From the NCBI RefSeq assembly GCF_001049895.1, contig NZ_CVPE01000006.1:62001-126000 (forward strand): DNA of 64,000 nt, given 5' to 3'. The position numbers and the translations under genes are program-made. Positions 50,482 through 61,308 of this stretch are shown one piece after another; the first letter of the stretch is position 1, and the number at the start of each line of letters is the position of its first letter. A model generated the notes under the pieces. The model searched no databases, was not told the DNA's origin, and saw nothing but the letters and a program-made list of their open reading frames with translations. The DNA comes from Rubeoparvulum massiliense. GTDB taxonomy: Bacteria > Bacillota > Bacilli > Rubeoparvulales > Rubeoparvulaceae.

Positions 50482-53400
50482 TCAAGTTTTTTTGGATTGT
50501 AAGGCTACAAATGCATTGGTGAGCATCAGCTTCAAGCGATTGAGCTGATTCACCTCACTGGCGCCTGGATCATAGTCAATGGCAGAAATATTGGCCTGTG
50601 GGAAATGATCCCGTAGGGTCTTCACAATGCCTTTCCCCGTCACATGGTTGGGTAAGCAAGCGAAGGGCTGGACACAGACGATATTAGGCACATCCTGATG
50701 CAAGAGCTCTACCATCTCTGCTGTTAAGAACCAGCCTTCACCAGTCTGATTCCCCAAGGAGAGAAACTGTTCAGCCAGTTGCGCTTTCTCTTCAATGGTA
50801 GCAGGGGCGGTGAAGTGGACGCTCCTTGTGAGGGCATCGCGAATGGGTTTCCGCTGCTTCTCGACATAGTTAATAAAGAGCTGTCCAAGACTTTTTGCCG
50901 ACCATTTTCCATCGAGATGGCTATATTTAAAGCGTTGGTTATAGGAACAGTAGAGGAAGAAGTCGGTAAGATCAGGCATAACCGCTTCTGCGCCTTCCTC
51001 CTCTAGGACATGAACTAGGTCATTATTGGCACCAGGGTGGAACTTCACGAGGATTTCGCCGACAATGCCTACCTTGGGCTTCAGCTGATGCTGACGAGGT
51101 AGCGCATCGAAGTCTGCTACCATCTGTGTTACATCATCACGGAAGCGCCGCCAATGATTGATCCGGACACTCTCCTTCGCCCGCTCCATCCAGTGGCGGA
51201 AGAGCTGCTTAGCACTACCTGCTTCTTCTTCGTAGGGGCGGGTAGCATAGAGGAGACGCATGAGGAGGTCTCCATAGAGCGCAGCCATGATCGCCTGCTT
51301 CAGCATGGTAGGTGTGATGCTTAAGCCTGGATTGGATTCTAGTCCTGCCACATTGAGGGAGATGACTGGCACCTGGGGCAAGCCTGCATCCCTCAGAGCT
51401 TTACGAATGAAGCCAATATAATTGGTCGCGCGACAACCGCCACCTGTCTGTGTAATGATGACAGCCGTTGTATCTGGGTCATACTCTCCAGAGCGTAGCG
51501 CATGGAGGAGCTGTCCTGTTACAAGGATGGAAGGATAGCAGGCATCATGATTGACGAAGTGTAAGCCTTCTTCCACCGTAGCATGATTCACCGTTGGTAG
51601 CACCTTCAGATCATAGCCTGCTGCTTGGAATACAACTTCAAACAGCTCGAAATGAATAGGGGACATCTGTGGTGCTAGGATCGTATGGGTTTTGCGCATC
51701 GCTTTCGTAAAGGGAACACGTTGTAGCGATGGTGCGTCATCAGCATGAATGCTTCCTTTGTGCCGTAGTCGATCCAATACTGCCGCCTTTAATGAACGGA
51801 GGCGGATCCGGATGGCTCCCAGATTGGAGCCTTCATCGATCTTGATCAAGGTATAGGTCTTACCATGCTGGCGTAGGATCTCTTCTACCTGATCGCTAGT
51901 GATGGCGTCTAATCCACAACCGAAAGACGTAAGCTGTACCAGCTCCAACTGATCTTCTTTGGCCACGAAGCTGGCGGCAGCATAGAGTCGAGAGTGGTAC
52001 ATCCACTGATCTACTACACGGAGGGGGCGTTCCACATCGCCGAGATGGGCTACTGAATCCTCCGTTAACACAGCGATCCCCATACTGGTTAATACTTGAG
52101 GAATCCCATGGTTGATCTCCGGGTCAATATGATAGGGCCGTCCTGCTAGTACCACACCAGGTGTTCCGCTCTCCTTCAAATACTGGAGAATCTCTTCACC
52201 CTTCTGCTGAATCTCTGCTTTAAATTGCTCCTTTTCGGTCCAGGCGGCCGCAGCAGCTGCCCTCACTTCCTCTTTTCCAATTCCCATGGGGACGAACTCT
52301 TCCACCAAGCGTTCTTGGAGACGCTGTAAGCGATTCATAGGGAGGAAGGGATGGAGGAAGGGGATCCCTTGTTCCGTTAACGCCTCTACATTATGGTCGA
52401 TCACTTCTGGATAGGAGGTGACCACCGGACAATTAAATTGATTATCTGCTTTTTCCTGTTCCTTCTCTTCATAGGGGATGGAGGGATAGAAGATGAAATC
52501 CACCCCTTTTGCGATCAGACTCATGATATGTCCATGACTCAATTTGGCAGGATAGCAGACTGATTCGGAGGGAATGGTTTCAATTCCCATTTCATAGACC
52601 GCTTTGGTCGAACGGCGTGAGAGTACCACGCGGTATCCCAACTTGGTGAAGAAGGTGAACCAGAAGGGATAGTTTTCATACATATTGAGCACTCGGGGGA
52701 TACCAACAGTTCCTCGCCATGCTTCCTCTTCCTTCAGGGGATGGTACTGGAAGAGTCGTTGATATTTATACTCATAGAGATTGGGTAAGCTTTCCTTACG
52801 TAAGGGTAGACCAGCCCCACGTTCACAACGATTTCCTGTGATGGCAGTACGGCCATCCTGAAAATGGGAGATGGTCAAGAGACAGTTATTACCACAGCGA
52901 CCACAGCGCTGTAGATTGGTAGAGAAGTCAAAGCATTCCACCTCGGCGGCAGTGAGGAGGGTGCTTTTTTCACCATGATAGCGTTCCTTGGCGATGAGAG
53001 CCGCACCAAATGCCCCCATCAGCCCTGCGATGGAAGGGCGTACCACCTCTCGCTCCGTGATGAGTTCAAAAGCACGGAGGACGGCATTATTGTAAAAGGT
53101 TCCGCCTTGTACAACGATTTTCTTCCCGAGCTCTTCAGGATTACGGAACTTTATCACCTTAAATAGGGCATTTTTTATAATAGAGTAGGAGAGCCCAGCA
53201 GAAATATCACCGATGGAGGCGCCTTCCTTCTGCACTTGCTTCACACGGGAATTCATAAAAACAGTGCAACGTGAACCGAGATCCACCGGCTGAGGTGCGA
53301 GGAGGGCAGCCTCTGCAAAATCCTCGATCTCCATTTGTAATGAATGGGCAAAGGTTTCGAGAAAGGAGCCACAGCCAGAAGAGCAGGCTTCATTTAAGGT

Positions 53401-54714
53401 GATGCTCTGAATGATCCCATCGCGAAGGGAGAGCGCCTTCATATCTTGGCCCCCGATGTCTAGGATAAAATCCACATCAGGGACAAAGTATTGGGCTGCT
53501 CTGCAGTGAGCAATGGTCTCAACCTCACCCATATCCACCTTCAAGGCCTGCTTAATGAGATCCTCTCCATAGCCAGTGACAGCGGAAGCGGCAATAGATG
53601 CTGTAGCAGGGAGCTTGTCATAGATATCTCGCAATAGATGAACGGAGAGGGCAAGGGGGTTCCCTTCATTACTTCCATAGTAGGAATAGAGAATTCGTCC
53701 TCCTTCATCGAGGAGGATAGCTTTGGTGGTGGTAGAGCCTGCATCGATCCCCAAAAAGCAAGGTCCCTTGTAGTTATCAAGGGAGGCTTGCTCAACGAGG
53801 GACGCTTGATGACGCTCTGTAAATTGCTTTAGCTCTGCTTCATTGTGAAATAGCGGCTCGATATGCTCGGTTTTCGTCACATTATTTCTCTTGGTTTCCA
53901 TGGTTTTTAGCAGGTCAGAGTAGTTTAGTAGTTGTTCATTCCTAGCCTCCAGGGCACTTCCCATGGCGACGTAGAGATGGGAATGAGCAGGAAAGATCAC
54001 ATCATCTTCCTGTAAGTTAAGGGTGTCTATAAAGTGTTTGCGTAATTGGGACAGATAGGTGAGGGGCCCACCGAGAAAGGCCACCTTCCCACGAATGGGC
54101 TTACCACATGCAAGGCCACTGATGGTTTGATTAACCACAGCTTGCAGGATGGACGATGCCACATCCTCACGGGCTGCCCCTTGATTGAGTAGGGGCTGTA
54201 CATCGGTCTTGGCAAAGACGCCACAGCGCGAAGCAATTTCATAGGTGGTGCGAGCTTCTTTCGCCAATTTATTTAAGCCGGCTGCATCGGTATGCAAGAG
54301 CGTGGCCATTTGATCAATAAAAGCACCGGTGCCACCGGCGCAGGTTCCATTCATTCGTTGTTCCGTGGTGGGAGAAAAGTACGTGATCTTCGCATCCTCA
54401 CCACCCAATTCAATGGCGACATCGGTTTCAGGGATCCAGGTCTGCACAGCCTTGGTACAAGCAATAACCTCTTGGATGAAAGGAAGCTGAAGCCATTCTG
54501 CAACCCCTAAACCACTGGACCCACTCACCATGATGTTGACATTTGTATTGTGTAGTTGCGCTTGAAGATCGGTGAGAAGCTGGGTTACAGCGCTATTGAT
54601 CTGAGAATAGTGACGTTTATATGTGGAATAGATCATTTCATTCTTTTCATTTAGGATGACTAATTTGATGGTGGTTGATCCCACATCTAAACCTAAAGCG
54701 TAACAACTGGTCAT
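50482..54714 (-). CDS. Giant acyl-CoA dehydratase activase-type protein (two ASKHA domains plus DUF2229/HgdB-like regions)
   Basis: 1410 residues. Two BadF/HgdC-type ASKHA ATPase domains: residues 1-265 ([14 protein letters not shown]) and about 318-575 ([14 protein letters not shown]). In the first, Cys125 ([11 protein letters not shown]) and Cys164 ([11 protein letters not shown]) have the spacing of the [4Fe-4S] ligands of HgdC (Cys127, Cys166). The second has [18 protein letters not shown] motif (about 606) precedes a DUF2229 region ([15 protein letters not shown]) and a C-terminal HgdB-like half. Enzymes of this group drive ATP-dependent low-potential electron transfer in radical dehydratases or reductases; the substrate of this long form is not known. 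No dehydratase subunits are adjacent. Confidence 0.85.
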   Translation of the reverse strand: MTSCYALGLDVGSTTIKLVILNEKNEMIYSTYKRHYSQINSAVTQLLTDLQAQLHNTNVNIMVSGSSGLGVAEWLQLPFIQEVIACTKAVQTWIPETDVAIELGGEDAKITYFSPTTEQRMNGTCAGGTGAFIDQMATLLHTDAAGLNKLAKEARTTYEIASRCGVFAKTDVQPLLNQGAAREDVASSILQAVVNQTISGLACGKPIRGKVAFLGGPLTYLSQLRKHFIDTLNLQEDDVIFPAHSHLYVAMGSALEARNEQLLNYSDLLKTMETKRNNVTKTEHIEPLFHNEAELKQFTERHQASLVEQASLDNYKGPCFLGIDAGSTTTKAILLDEGGRILYSYYGSNEGNPLALSVHLLRDIYDKLPATASIAASAVTGYGEDLIKQALKVDMGEVETIAHCRAAQYFVPDVDFILDIGGQDMKALSLRDGIIQSITLNEACSSGCGSFLETFAHSLQMEIEDFAEAALLAPQPVDLGSRCTVFMNSRVKQVQKEGASIGDISAGLSYSIIKNALFKVIKFRNPEELGKKIVVQGGTFYNNAVLRAFELITEREVVRPSIAGLMGAFGAALIAKERYHGEKSTLLTAAEVECFDFSTNLQRCGRCGNNCLLTISHFQDGRTAITGNRCERGAGLPLRKESLPNLYEYKYQRLFQYHPLKEEEAWRGTVGIPRVLNMYENYPFWFTFFTKLGYRVVLSRRSTKAVYEMGIETIPSESVCYPAKLSHGHIMSLIAKGVDFIFYPSIPYEEKEQEKADNQFNCPVVTSYPEVIDHNVEALTEQGIPFLHPFLPMNRLQRLQERLVEEFVPMGIGKEEVRAAAAAAWTEKEQFKAEIQQKGEEILQYLKESGTPGVVLAGRPYHIDPEINHGIPQVLTSMGIAVLTEDSVAHLGDVERPLRVVDQWMYHSRLYAAASFVAKEDQLELVQLTSFGCGLDAITSDQVEEILRQHGKTYTLIKIDEGSNLGAIRIRLRSLKAAVLDRLRHKGSIHADDAPSLQRVPFTKAMRKTHTILAPQMSPIHFELFEVVFQAAGYDLKVLPTVNHATVEEGLHFVNHDACYPSILVTGQLLHALRSGEYDPDTTAVIITQTGGGCRATNYIGFIRKALRDAGLPQVPVISLNVAGLESNPGLSITPTMLKQAIMAALYGDLLMRLLYATRPYEEEAGSAKQLFRHWMERAKESVRINHWRRFRDDVTQMVADFDALPRQHQLKPKVGIVGEILVKFHPGANNDLVHVLEEEGAEAVMPDLTDFFLYCSYNQRFKYSHLDGKWSAKSLGQLFINYVEKQRKPIRDALTRSVHFTAPATIEEKAQLAEQFLSLGNQTGEGWFLTAEMVELLHQDVPNIVCVQPFACLPNHVTGKGIVKTLRDHFPQANISAIDYDPGASEVNQLNRLKLMLTNAFVALQSKKT

Positions 54715-54747
54715 TGCATTCGCAGTATGAAACTGCTTTCACCTCCC
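54715..54747 (-). promoter_or_regulatory. Distant Shine-Dalgarno with intervening hairpin before the activase gene
   Basis: GGGAGGTG (complement of 54740-54747) is 25 bases before the ATG at 54714, too far for direct use. Between them GCAGT/ACTGC (54722-54726 with 54732-54736) can fold into a small hairpin, which would bring the site to about ten bases from the ATG. No alternative in-frame start is available, as a TGA interrupts the frame upstream. Confidence 0.45.
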
Positions 54748-54797
54748 AAATACATTATAATCCAAGGAATTGGGGGTAATTGCTAACAATGTATGAA

Positions 54798-55547
54798 TTA
54801 TTTAAAGAAGAGGCGAATGGCCATGACGACCACCATGATAATCAGCATGATACGTACTAGCTTGTCTCCCTTAGCAATAGCAAATTTGCTAGCTAGGGCT
54901 GCACCTACCCCATTTCCTAAGGCGAGGACAATCCCATAAACCCAGTTTACCTCACCATGGATGATAAAAATGATCAGGGAGGAGATGGAGAATGCACCGA
55001 TGACGAACACCTTGATGCTATTGATCTCCACAAGGGAGAGCTGGGTGAGTAATAGTAAAACCGCAATCATAAAGAAGCCGATACCCGCTTGCAAAAAGCC
55101 ACCGTACACACCAAAAAGGAAGAAGAGAATCACAGCGATAATTTTGCTTCTTCGGCTCATCTCTTTGGTTTTACGACGCATTCGTTTTTGGGGCTGCCAG
55201 ATTAAGATGGCTAGTACGACGATCATGGCTGTAGCTAGGATCTTATTAAAAATATCTTCGGAGATAGTGATGGCCATATTAGCACCAATAATCGACCCGA
55301 TGACAGCAGGAATGCCCAGTAAGATCCCGAGCTTCCAAGGGAAGACGCCATGCTGATGGAAACCTTTGATCGCCACTAAACTCTGAACAAGCAGTGCGAT
55401 GCGATTGGTTCCATTGGCAATGGCAGGAGGTAAGCCGAGAAATATCATAACAGGTAAGGTAAGCAGTGAACCACCGCCAGCCATTACATTAATAAAGCCA
55501 GCAAGGAGTCCAGTTGCGAGGATAATCAAGGAAGTTAGCAGATCCAA
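54798..55547 (-). CDS. Sulfite exporter TauE/SafE family protein
   Basis: 249 residues, eight hydrophobic segments, from a TTG start with GGGGG eight bases upstream. Family pattern: GFINVMAGGGSLLTLPVMIFLGLPPAIANGTNRIALLVQS near the N-terminus, mirrored by GVYGGFLQAGIGFFMIAVLLL in the second half. Transports sulfur-containing anions or sulfonates across the membrane; ligand unknown. Separated from the upstream activase gene on the same strand, transcription order TauE then activase. Confidence 0.88.
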   Translation of the reverse strand: MDLLTSLIILATGLLAGFINVMAGGGSLLTLPVMIFLGLPPAIANGTNRIALLVQSLVAIKGFHQHGVFPWKLGILLGIPAVIGSIIGANMAITISEDIFNKILATAMIVVLAILIWQPQKRMRRKTKEMSRRSKIIAVILFFLFGVYGGFLQAGIGFFMIAVLLLLTQLSLVEINSIKVFVIGAFSISSLIIFIIHGEVNWVYGIVLALGNGVGAALASKFAIAKGDKLVRIMLIIMVVVMAIRLFFK

Positions 55548-55719
55548 TATCGTTGCCCCCTAGCAATAAAATAAACAGGAATAGTTTCATCATAACACGT
55601 ACTGTGCTGAGATTCACACGGGAATGCGAAGTTTTTCATAGAAAGCATCCTAGAAAGAATAGTATAATAGAATCACTACATATGATGACGAAAAATATCT
55701 TAGGAAAAGGAGGATGATT

Positions 55720-56943
55720 ATGAATTGGTTTCGTTCTTACCGCTTTCCCCTGATCTTACTAGCAGCCATTGTCATCGGTTCGGTTGTGGGGATGGTGATG
55801 GGTCAGGATGCAGATATCCTCAAGCCTTTGGGGGATCTTTTTCTCAATCTCATGTTTACCATCGTTGTACCCCTTGTCTTTTTTAGTATTGCTTCCACCA
55901 TTGGAAATATGGATAATATGAAGCGTTTTGGAAAGATCATGGGTTCCATGCTTACGATCTTTATTATTACCGGTATTATCTCAGGTATTGTGATGCTCTT
56001 TGTTGTTCAGATGGCACCACCCTCTCAGGGTGTGCAAGTTGAACTGGAGGTTCCAGCAGATGTAGAGCAGCTAAGCGTAGGGGAGCAATTGGTGCAGGCC
56101 TTTACGCAGCCTGACTTTTTGAATCTCCTCTCTCGCCGTAATATGCTAGCTCTTATCGTCTTTGCCATGCTGGTGGGAATTGCCACCAGCCTCAGTGGGG
56201 AGAAGGGTCGACCTTTTGCGCAATTTCTTTCCTCAGGCTCAACGGTGATGATGAAGGTGGTCTCCATCATCATGTGGTATGCTCCCATCGGATTGGGTGC
56301 CTACTTTGCATCCCTAGTGGGCGTCTTTGGTCCAGAGCTCTTAGGCTCCTATGCCCGAGCCATGGCGGTCTACTATCCTGTCGCTATTCTTTACTTTTTT
56401 ATCTTCTTTACCCTCTATGCCTTTATTGGAGGAGGGGCAACAGGCACCCGCCTCTTTTGGCGAAATGCAGTTTCACCTGCGGTCACGTCCTTAGCAACAG
56501 GTAGCAGTGTTGCCACCATTCCTGCCAATCTGCTTGCAGCTGAACGTACCGGTGTGCCTAAGGATATTCGGGAGACGGTAATCCCCATCGGCGCCTCTAT
56601 TCATATGGATGGGTCAGCACTATCAGCCATATTGAAAATCTCCTTTCTCTTCGGGATCTTTCAGATGGATTTCCATGGCTTCGGAACCTATGCAACTGCA
56701 GTGGGGATTGCCTTACTTAGTGGTGTAGTCATGGGTGGGATTCCTGGCGGTGGCTTCCTCGGTGAGATGCTCATCGTCACCATGTATGGCTTCCCACCGG
56801 AAGCATTGCCGATCTTAGCTGTCCTAGGCACCCTTGTTGATCCTCCCGCTACCATGGTGAACGCTACTGGCGACTATGTGAGTAGCATGATGGTTACCCG
56901 GATGGTGGAAGGGAAGGAATGGTTGAAGGCGAAATTATCATGA
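55720..56943 (+). CDS. Dicarboxylate/amino acid:cation symporter (DAACS, GltP/GltT-like)
   Basis: 407 residues from the ATG at 55720; AAGGAGG is six bases before it and directly abuts the ATG at 55714. About eight helices and two re-entrant loops: serine-rich loop region SPAVTSLATGSSVATIPANL, then IPIGASIHMDGSAL and GGIPGGGFLGEML, where substrate and Na+ or H+ bind. It takes up glutamate, aspartate or C4-dicarboxylates. Shorter loops than GltT. Monocistronic. Confidence 0.92.
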   Translation: MNWFRSYRFPLILLAAIVIGSVVGMVMGQDADILKPLGDLFLNLMFTIVVPLVFFSIASTIGNMDNMKRFGKIMGSMLTIFIITGIISGIVMLFVVQMAPPSQGVQVELEVPADVEQLSVGEQLVQAFTQPDFLNLLSRRNMLALIVFAMLVGIATSLSGEKGRPFAQFLSSGSTVMMKVVSIIMWYAPIGLGAYFASLVGVFGPELLGSYARAMAVYYPVAILYFFIFFTLYAFIGGGATGTRLFWRNAVSPAVTSLATGSSVATIPANLLAAERTGVPKDIRETVIPIGASIHMDGSALSAILKISFLFGIFQMDFHGFGTYATAVGIALLSGVVMGGIPGGGFLGEMLIVTMYGFPPEALPILAVLGTLVDPPATMVNATGDYVSSMMVTRMVEGKEWLKAKLS

Positions 56944-56965
56944 AGTAGCAACATGAAGATGAAGA

Positions 56966-57001
56966 GGACCGATTTCAACAGGTGAAATCGGTCCTTTACT
57001 T
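56966..57001. terminator. Terminator between convergent symporter and binding-protein genes
   Basis: GGACCGATTTC (56966-56976) pairs with GAAATCGGTCC (56984-56994), followed by TTTACTT. The complement gives a weaker tail, so mainly plus-strand. Confidence 0.8.
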
Positions 57002-57020
57002 GTTCTCATAATCATTTGAT

Positions 57021-58394
57021 CTAGCCTCTTTCGTCCAAGTTTACTCGATCTAGAATGGCTTGCCCTTCCTGCTCCATTTTTTCTAAGGCTTCGTCAATGC
57101 TGATCTTATTCTGAAGGATCTGCGTGAAATATTTTTCAATGACATCATGGATTTCATAACGCTTGGTTTGTAGTGCTTTCTCTTCATGACGATGGGATGG
57201 AGCAGGTGGTGAGAGTAAGTGGAAGGCATCCCAATGAAGATCTTGATTGAAATGGATGGTAGCATCTTGAAAGGCATGTAATTGGCTGTATCGATCCTTA
57301 GGCGGGTGTTCTAGAGCGAATTGGATGAATTCCCAAGCCAGCTCAGTGCGTGGACTTTCTCCATAGATGGTATAGAATTCAGGGAAATAGATGGTAGCGC
57401 CAATTCCAGGACGATCAGGATGGACTGGCACAGTTACAAGATCGAAGTCGACCCACTCATCGTATTGAATAAGACTCGTGGATGATGGAGTCAGGATCCC
57501 TAAATCTGTACTGGATATTTCCATCATGGCAACACGCCCGGATAAAAAAGGAGGGAAGTCTTGCTGCTCTTTTTCCTGATTTGATTGGGAGTGATCATAA
57601 TGGGTATTGACATAAGGAATGAGAGCCCCAGAGTTCAAAATATGGATGGCATCTGCAAAGACTTGCCGCCATGTGGCGTTATTGATGCTCATCTGATTGG
57701 CATGGGGGTCGATGAAGTCTACCTGTAGTGGTTTAATAAAGTCAAGAAAGAAATGGTATTCAGAGACATCCTGACGGCGAAAGAGGGATAAGTCCATGCC
57801 ATAGATTCCATCTTCCGGATGGGTCACCTGTAATGCGAGATCCACAAATTGTTCCCAGGTCATAAAGTCTTGAGGATAAGGTATTTGATAGCGATCAAAG
57901 ATTTTTTTATTATAGGCAAGCGCACTGGACTCATAGGTGCTGGCTAAACCGAAGAGTGTTCCATTACCTAAATGCTGTAGACTTTCGAGGATCGTTGGAT
58001 GAAAACGTCCAAGATCAAATTGATCTCGCTTGATCAAGCCATCTAGTGGCAGAAGGATCTCATTCTCGATCAACAGTTGTTGATCAAAGCTGGGAGCGAT
58101 GAGCACATCGGGAGGATTCTCAGTGGCTAACAGCTCGGCCATGGCGAGTTCAAATGCATCGGGGTAAGGAATTCCTTCCGCTAAGTACTTTTCGAGGAGC
58201 GGATAATATTCGACCGTCATAAGATCTACAGCAGGATGGGTCACTTGGAAGTTGGCAATCCCCCCATCGGAAGATAAATGATTGGATAAGACTGCAATCA
58301 CCAGTTGTTCGGCAGGCTCAGAAGTGGTTGAACTACAGGCAACGAGGCTGAATAGAAGCAAGAACATGCTTAGAAATAGAAATGCTCTTTTCAT
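57021..58394 (-). CDS. Orphan ABC transporter substrate-binding lipoprotein (sugar-type, family 1)
   Basis: 457 residues. Signal peptide with lipobox LVACS (Cys20). Typical SBP family 1 features: FELAMAELLATENPPDVLIAPS, a central LPLDGLIKRDQFDLGRFHP and GLASTYESSALAYNKKIFDRYQIPYPQDFMTWEQFVDLALQV, which resemble multiple-sugar or polysaccharide binding proteins. No permease or ATPase gene is near, so it must work with a transporter encoded elsewhere or act as a sensor lipoprotein. Intact. Confidence 0.82.
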   Translation of the reverse strand: MKRAFLFLSMFLLLFSLVACSSTTSEPAEQLVIAVLSNHLSSDGGIANFQVTHPAVDLMTVEYYPLLEKYLAEGIPYPDAFELAMAELLATENPPDVLIAPSFDQQLLIENEILLPLDGLIKRDQFDLGRFHPTILESLQHLGNGTLFGLASTYESSALAYNKKIFDRYQIPYPQDFMTWEQFVDLALQVTHPEDGIYGMDLSLFRRQDVSEYHFFLDFIKPLQVDFIDPHANQMSINNATWRQVFADAIHILNSGALIPYVNTHYDHSQSNQEKEQQDFPPFLSGRVAMMEISSTDLGILTPSSTSLIQYDEWVDFDLVTVPVHPDRPGIGATIYFPEFYTIYGESPRTELAWEFIQFALEHPPKDRYSQLHAFQDATIHFNQDLHWDAFHLLSPPAPSHRHEEKALQTKRYEIHDVIEKYFTQILQNKISIDEALEKMEQEGQAILDRVNLDERG

Positions 58395-58658
58395 AAGATT
58401 TCTCCTCTGGTCCTATTTTTTCTTTGTAGTGGCTCAGATGTGTCACTTTATGGATATAACTGCAACCAAATATACCACAATACCCCAATACAGTAAACTT
58501 AAAGAATGCTGTCGTTGCTACCAATGCTCTCGATGTAATGAAGAGTTTCTGCACCTTTTTTAGTCGAATCTTCGTATATAGTATTGAGAGAAATGTAAAT
58601 TCTTCCGTATGATTTGGTACAATATAGGGAGACGATATACAAAGAAAGGGTGAAATGG

Positions 58659-59672
58659 ATGAGTCTATTACTCTCGCCGTATCATGTAAAGGATCTCCAA
58701 TTAAAGAACCGAATTGTGATGTCACCCATGTGTATGTATGCTTGTGAGGAGAAGGATGGAAAGGTAACCCCATGGCATCTTACACACTATGGATCGAGAG
58801 CCATCGGTCAAGTTGGACTGATTATTCAAGAGGCTACTGCAGTGTTGCCAGCAGGCCGTATTAGTGAGGAAGATCTGGGCATCTGGGAAGATGAGCAAGT
58901 AGCAGGACTCACTCAGCTGGTACAGACCATCCATGCTTTTGGTAGCAAGGCAGGCATTCAATTAGCTCATGCAGGAAGAAAGGCGCTGGTTCCAGGTACG
59001 ATCTTCGCACCCTCGGCTATTCCTTATAATGAACAGATGCGCGTTCCCAAGGCGATGACGCAAGAGGAGATTGACGGAACTATCGAAGCCTTTGGGATGG
59101 CTGCCAGGCGTGCACGTTTGGCGGGCTATGATCTCATCGAAATTCATGGAGCCCATGGCTACTTAATCAATGAGTTTCTTTCACCCCTAACTAATCACCG
59201 CCAGGATCAGTATGGAGGTAACATAGAGAATCGCTATCGCTTCTTACACCAAGTGATTGAAGCGGTGAAAGAGGAGTGGGATGGTCCGCTCTTTGTCCGC
59301 ATCTCAGGTCATGAATACCATCCAGATGGACAAGGCATGACAGAATCGATTCAGCTTGCGCAATGGATGAAGGAGGATGGCGTCGATCTCATTGATGTGA
59401 GCTCAGGCGGCGTGGTTTCCTATAAGATACATGCCTATCCGGGCTATCAGGTTCCATTTGCCGAAGGGATTAAACGGGAAGCAGGGATTCCTACTGGCGC
59501 GGTGGGATTGATTACACAGGGCATTCAAGGGGAAGAGATTCTGCAAAATCAGCGGGCCGATCTCATCTTTATCGGCCGAGAGTTACTTCGTGATCCCTAT
59601 TGGCCAAGAACAGCAGCGTTACAATTACATGAAGAAATTTCTGTACCAAAACCCTATGAACGGGGTTGGTAA
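58659..59672 (+). CDS. namA: Old yellow enzyme family NADPH dehydrogenase (NamA/YqjM-like)
   Basis: 337 residues from the ATG at 58659, which gives the family length and start ([24 protein letters not shown]). FMN-binding TIM barrel: the YqjM-type Cys in SPMCMYAC, active-site [21 protein letters not shown] near the N-terminal third, and the C-terminal [11 protein letters not shown]. It reduces alpha,beta-unsaturated carbonyls and nitro compounds with NADPH. The downstream DUF456 gene overlaps only by an upstream extension; real spacing is 14 bases. Confidence 0.92.
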   Translation: MSLLLSPYHVKDLQLKNRIVMSPMCMYACEEKDGKVTPWHLTHYGSRAIGQVGLIIQEATAVLPAGRISEEDLGIWEDEQVAGLTQLVQTIHAFGSKAGIQLAHAGRKALVPGTIFAPSAIPYNEQMRVPKAMTQEEIDGTIEAFGMAARRARLAGYDLIEIHGAHGYLINEFLSPLTNHRQDQYGGNIENRYRFLHQVIEAVKEEWDGPLFVRISGHEYHPDGQGMTESIQLAQWMKEDGVDLIDVSSGGVVSYKIHAYPGYQVPFAEGIKREAGIPTGAVGLITQGIQGEEILQNQRADLIFIGRELLRDPYWPRTAALQLHEEISVPKPYERGW

Positions 59673-59686
59673 GGGGGGTAAGCGTT

Positions 59687-60169
59687 ATGAACATATTTTT
59701 ATGGATTCTCATTCTCATCCTATTTGGACTTAGTTTTGTAGGGCTGATCTTTCCCGTATTACCTTCTGTTCTCCTTCTCTGGATTGGTTTCCTTCTCTAC
59801 CAGTTTGCCCTTCATGGAACAGCATTGACAGCTGTCTTCTGGTGGGCGATGGCCATTCTCACCATCTTGATCTTCTTGGCAGATATTTTAGCCAATAGCT
59901 ATTTTGTAAAACGGTATGGCGGTTCCGCATGGGGACGGCGGGCAGGAGCCCTTGGGATCATCGTGGGTAGCTTTATCTTTCCACCCTTTGGACTCTTGAT
60001 CGTTCCCTTCATTGCAGTGCTTATTACGGAAATTTTACTAGAACCCAATGTAGAACGAGCTTTTCGTGCATCCATTGGCTCACTCATCGGCTTTTTAAGT
60101 AGTTCTGTGGCGAAATTAATGATTCAGCTCGTCATGATTCTTTGGTTTTTCTTTACCATTTGGTTCTAA
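59687..60169 (+). CDS. DUF456 family membrane protein
   Basis: 160 residues from the ATG at 59687 after a GGGGGG site. About four to five hydrophobic segments. The pattern SFVGLIFPVLPSVLLLWIGFLLYQF at the start and KRYGGSAWGRRAGALGIIVGSFIFPPFGLLIVPFIAVLITEI with a glycine-rich loop is the DUF456 signature, membrane proteins of unknown function common in Bacillales. Probably co-transcribed with the OYE gene upstream and the HEPN-like gene downstream. Confidence 0.85.
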   Translation: MNIFLWILILILFGLSFVGLIFPVLPSVLLLWIGFLLYQFALHGTALTAVFWWAMAILTILIFLADILANSYFVKRYGGSAWGRRAGALGIIVGSFIFPPFGLLIVPFIAVLITEILLEPNVERAFRASIGSLIGFLSSSVAKLMIQLVMILWFFFTIWF

Positions 60170-60196
60170 GCCTATTCAGCAAGGGAGGAAGAGAGA

Positions 60197-61282
60197 GTGG
60201 GGGAGAGCTTATGGGAATTGGCGTATGTCCTACCCAACCTAAATCTATCCGAATGCTTTCAATGCTCACAGATGGCCTTGGTTCCTGCAAAGGATCCCCG
60301 CGTTCAACAAATTGAGGAAGCCATACCTTCTGCAAGAAAATTACTTCACGCTTTTGTGGATATGACAGGTCAAGCCATTGAGCCAGCTGTGTTATTAATT
60401 CATCCAGAAGCCCCAGCCTCTGCAGTGACTGCAGAGGCTCTTGTGGCTTTTCGTAATATGGTAGCTTTGTCCATTCAACTACGGGAGTGGGCTCATGTGC
60501 GGAAGCAGGGACAACCTGAGCATCCGCTCTTTTCTGATTCATTTGATTTTTATCCAGTGACCATGGCAGATCAAGATCACCTGGTCATCCTATCTCCTGC
60601 TTTACAGGCAATAGTCACGCTAGAGGCACCTTTTCAAGGCATGGCAGCACCCCATGTTCCCCGCTTTTATCATCAGCGCTATGGCTTGGACTTTATCCTA
60701 TATGAAGGGCTGCGTCTTCATTGGGAGCGAAGATTTGCTGAGAATAATGAAGAACGGGAGACACGGGTAATTTTCCGCTCATTAGAGATGGCCTATCATG
60801 CTAGCTCCGTTCCGCTGAAGAATCAGGCCAACCTCTTTGATTATGGACTCTACCTCTCCATTTGGGTGAGTGCCATGGAGATTTTGGTACATCCGAAGAA
60901 GCGAACAGCTTCGCAGGAACAGGTGTTGCGGTTACTTGGATCCTTTTCCTGGAATGATTCAAGATTAAATCAAGAAAAATTCGAAATAGTCTTGAATCGG
61001 GAGTATCAATATGTTAACTTAATACAAAAGTTATATAAAGAGATCTACCGAGCACGTGGCTATTTCCTTCATGGTAATCCTGTGAAGGAGGAGTCGTTAT
61101 ATCCATTCGGTAATACGAAGTATCCTGATTTATGGAGTCTAGCCCCCCTTGTTTATCGGACAGCGTTACTAGCTTATCTCCAAGAATTGCATCCCCATTT
61201 CGCTGTAGTCTGGCCTTCGGAAGTGTGGGAGTTGGCCCAATTGGAGTATGAAGATGCGCTACTACAACTAATCCAAACCTAG
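60197..61282 (+). CDS. HEPN-like domain protein of unknown function
   Basis: 361 residues from a GTG at 60197, nine bases after GGGAGG. Acidic and neutral, no transmembrane segment. The N-terminal half (1-185) is unrecognised. The C-terminal part (about 210-330) looks like an all-helical HEPN domain of the Apea-like type: a WVSAMEILVHP helix followed by LYKEIYRARGYFLHGNP, which contains the R-x4-H motif (Arg287, His292) of HEPN ribonucleases. HEPN proteins are often toxins or RNA-cleaving effectors; whether this one is active is not known. It sits between DUF456 and aspartate kinase genes. Confidence 0.55.
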   Translation: MGESLWELAYVLPNLNLSECFQCSQMALVPAKDPRVQQIEEAIPSARKLLHAFVDMTGQAIEPAVLLIHPEAPASAVTAEALVAFRNMVALSIQLREWAHVRKQGQPEHPLFSDSFDFYPVTMADQDHLVILSPALQAIVTLEAPFQGMAAPHVPRFYHQRYGLDFILYEGLRLHWERRFAENNEERETRVIFRSLEMAYHASSVPLKNQANLFDYGLYLSIWVSAMEILVHPKKRTASQEQVLRLLGSFSWNDSRLNQEKFEIVLNREYQYVNLIQKLYKEIYRARGYFLHGNPVKEESLYPFGNTKYPDLWSLAPLVYRTALLAYLQELHPHFAVVWPSEVWELAQLEYEDALLQLIQT

Positions 61283-61308
61283 AAACGTTCACACCTGGAG
61301 GAATGACG

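Noticed and set aside
60153-60542. 129-codon minus-strand frame overlapping the HEPN-like gene start
   Set aside because: The plus-strand gene has a proper binding site and continues for 361 codons; the opposite frame has no start signal and no recognisable motif.
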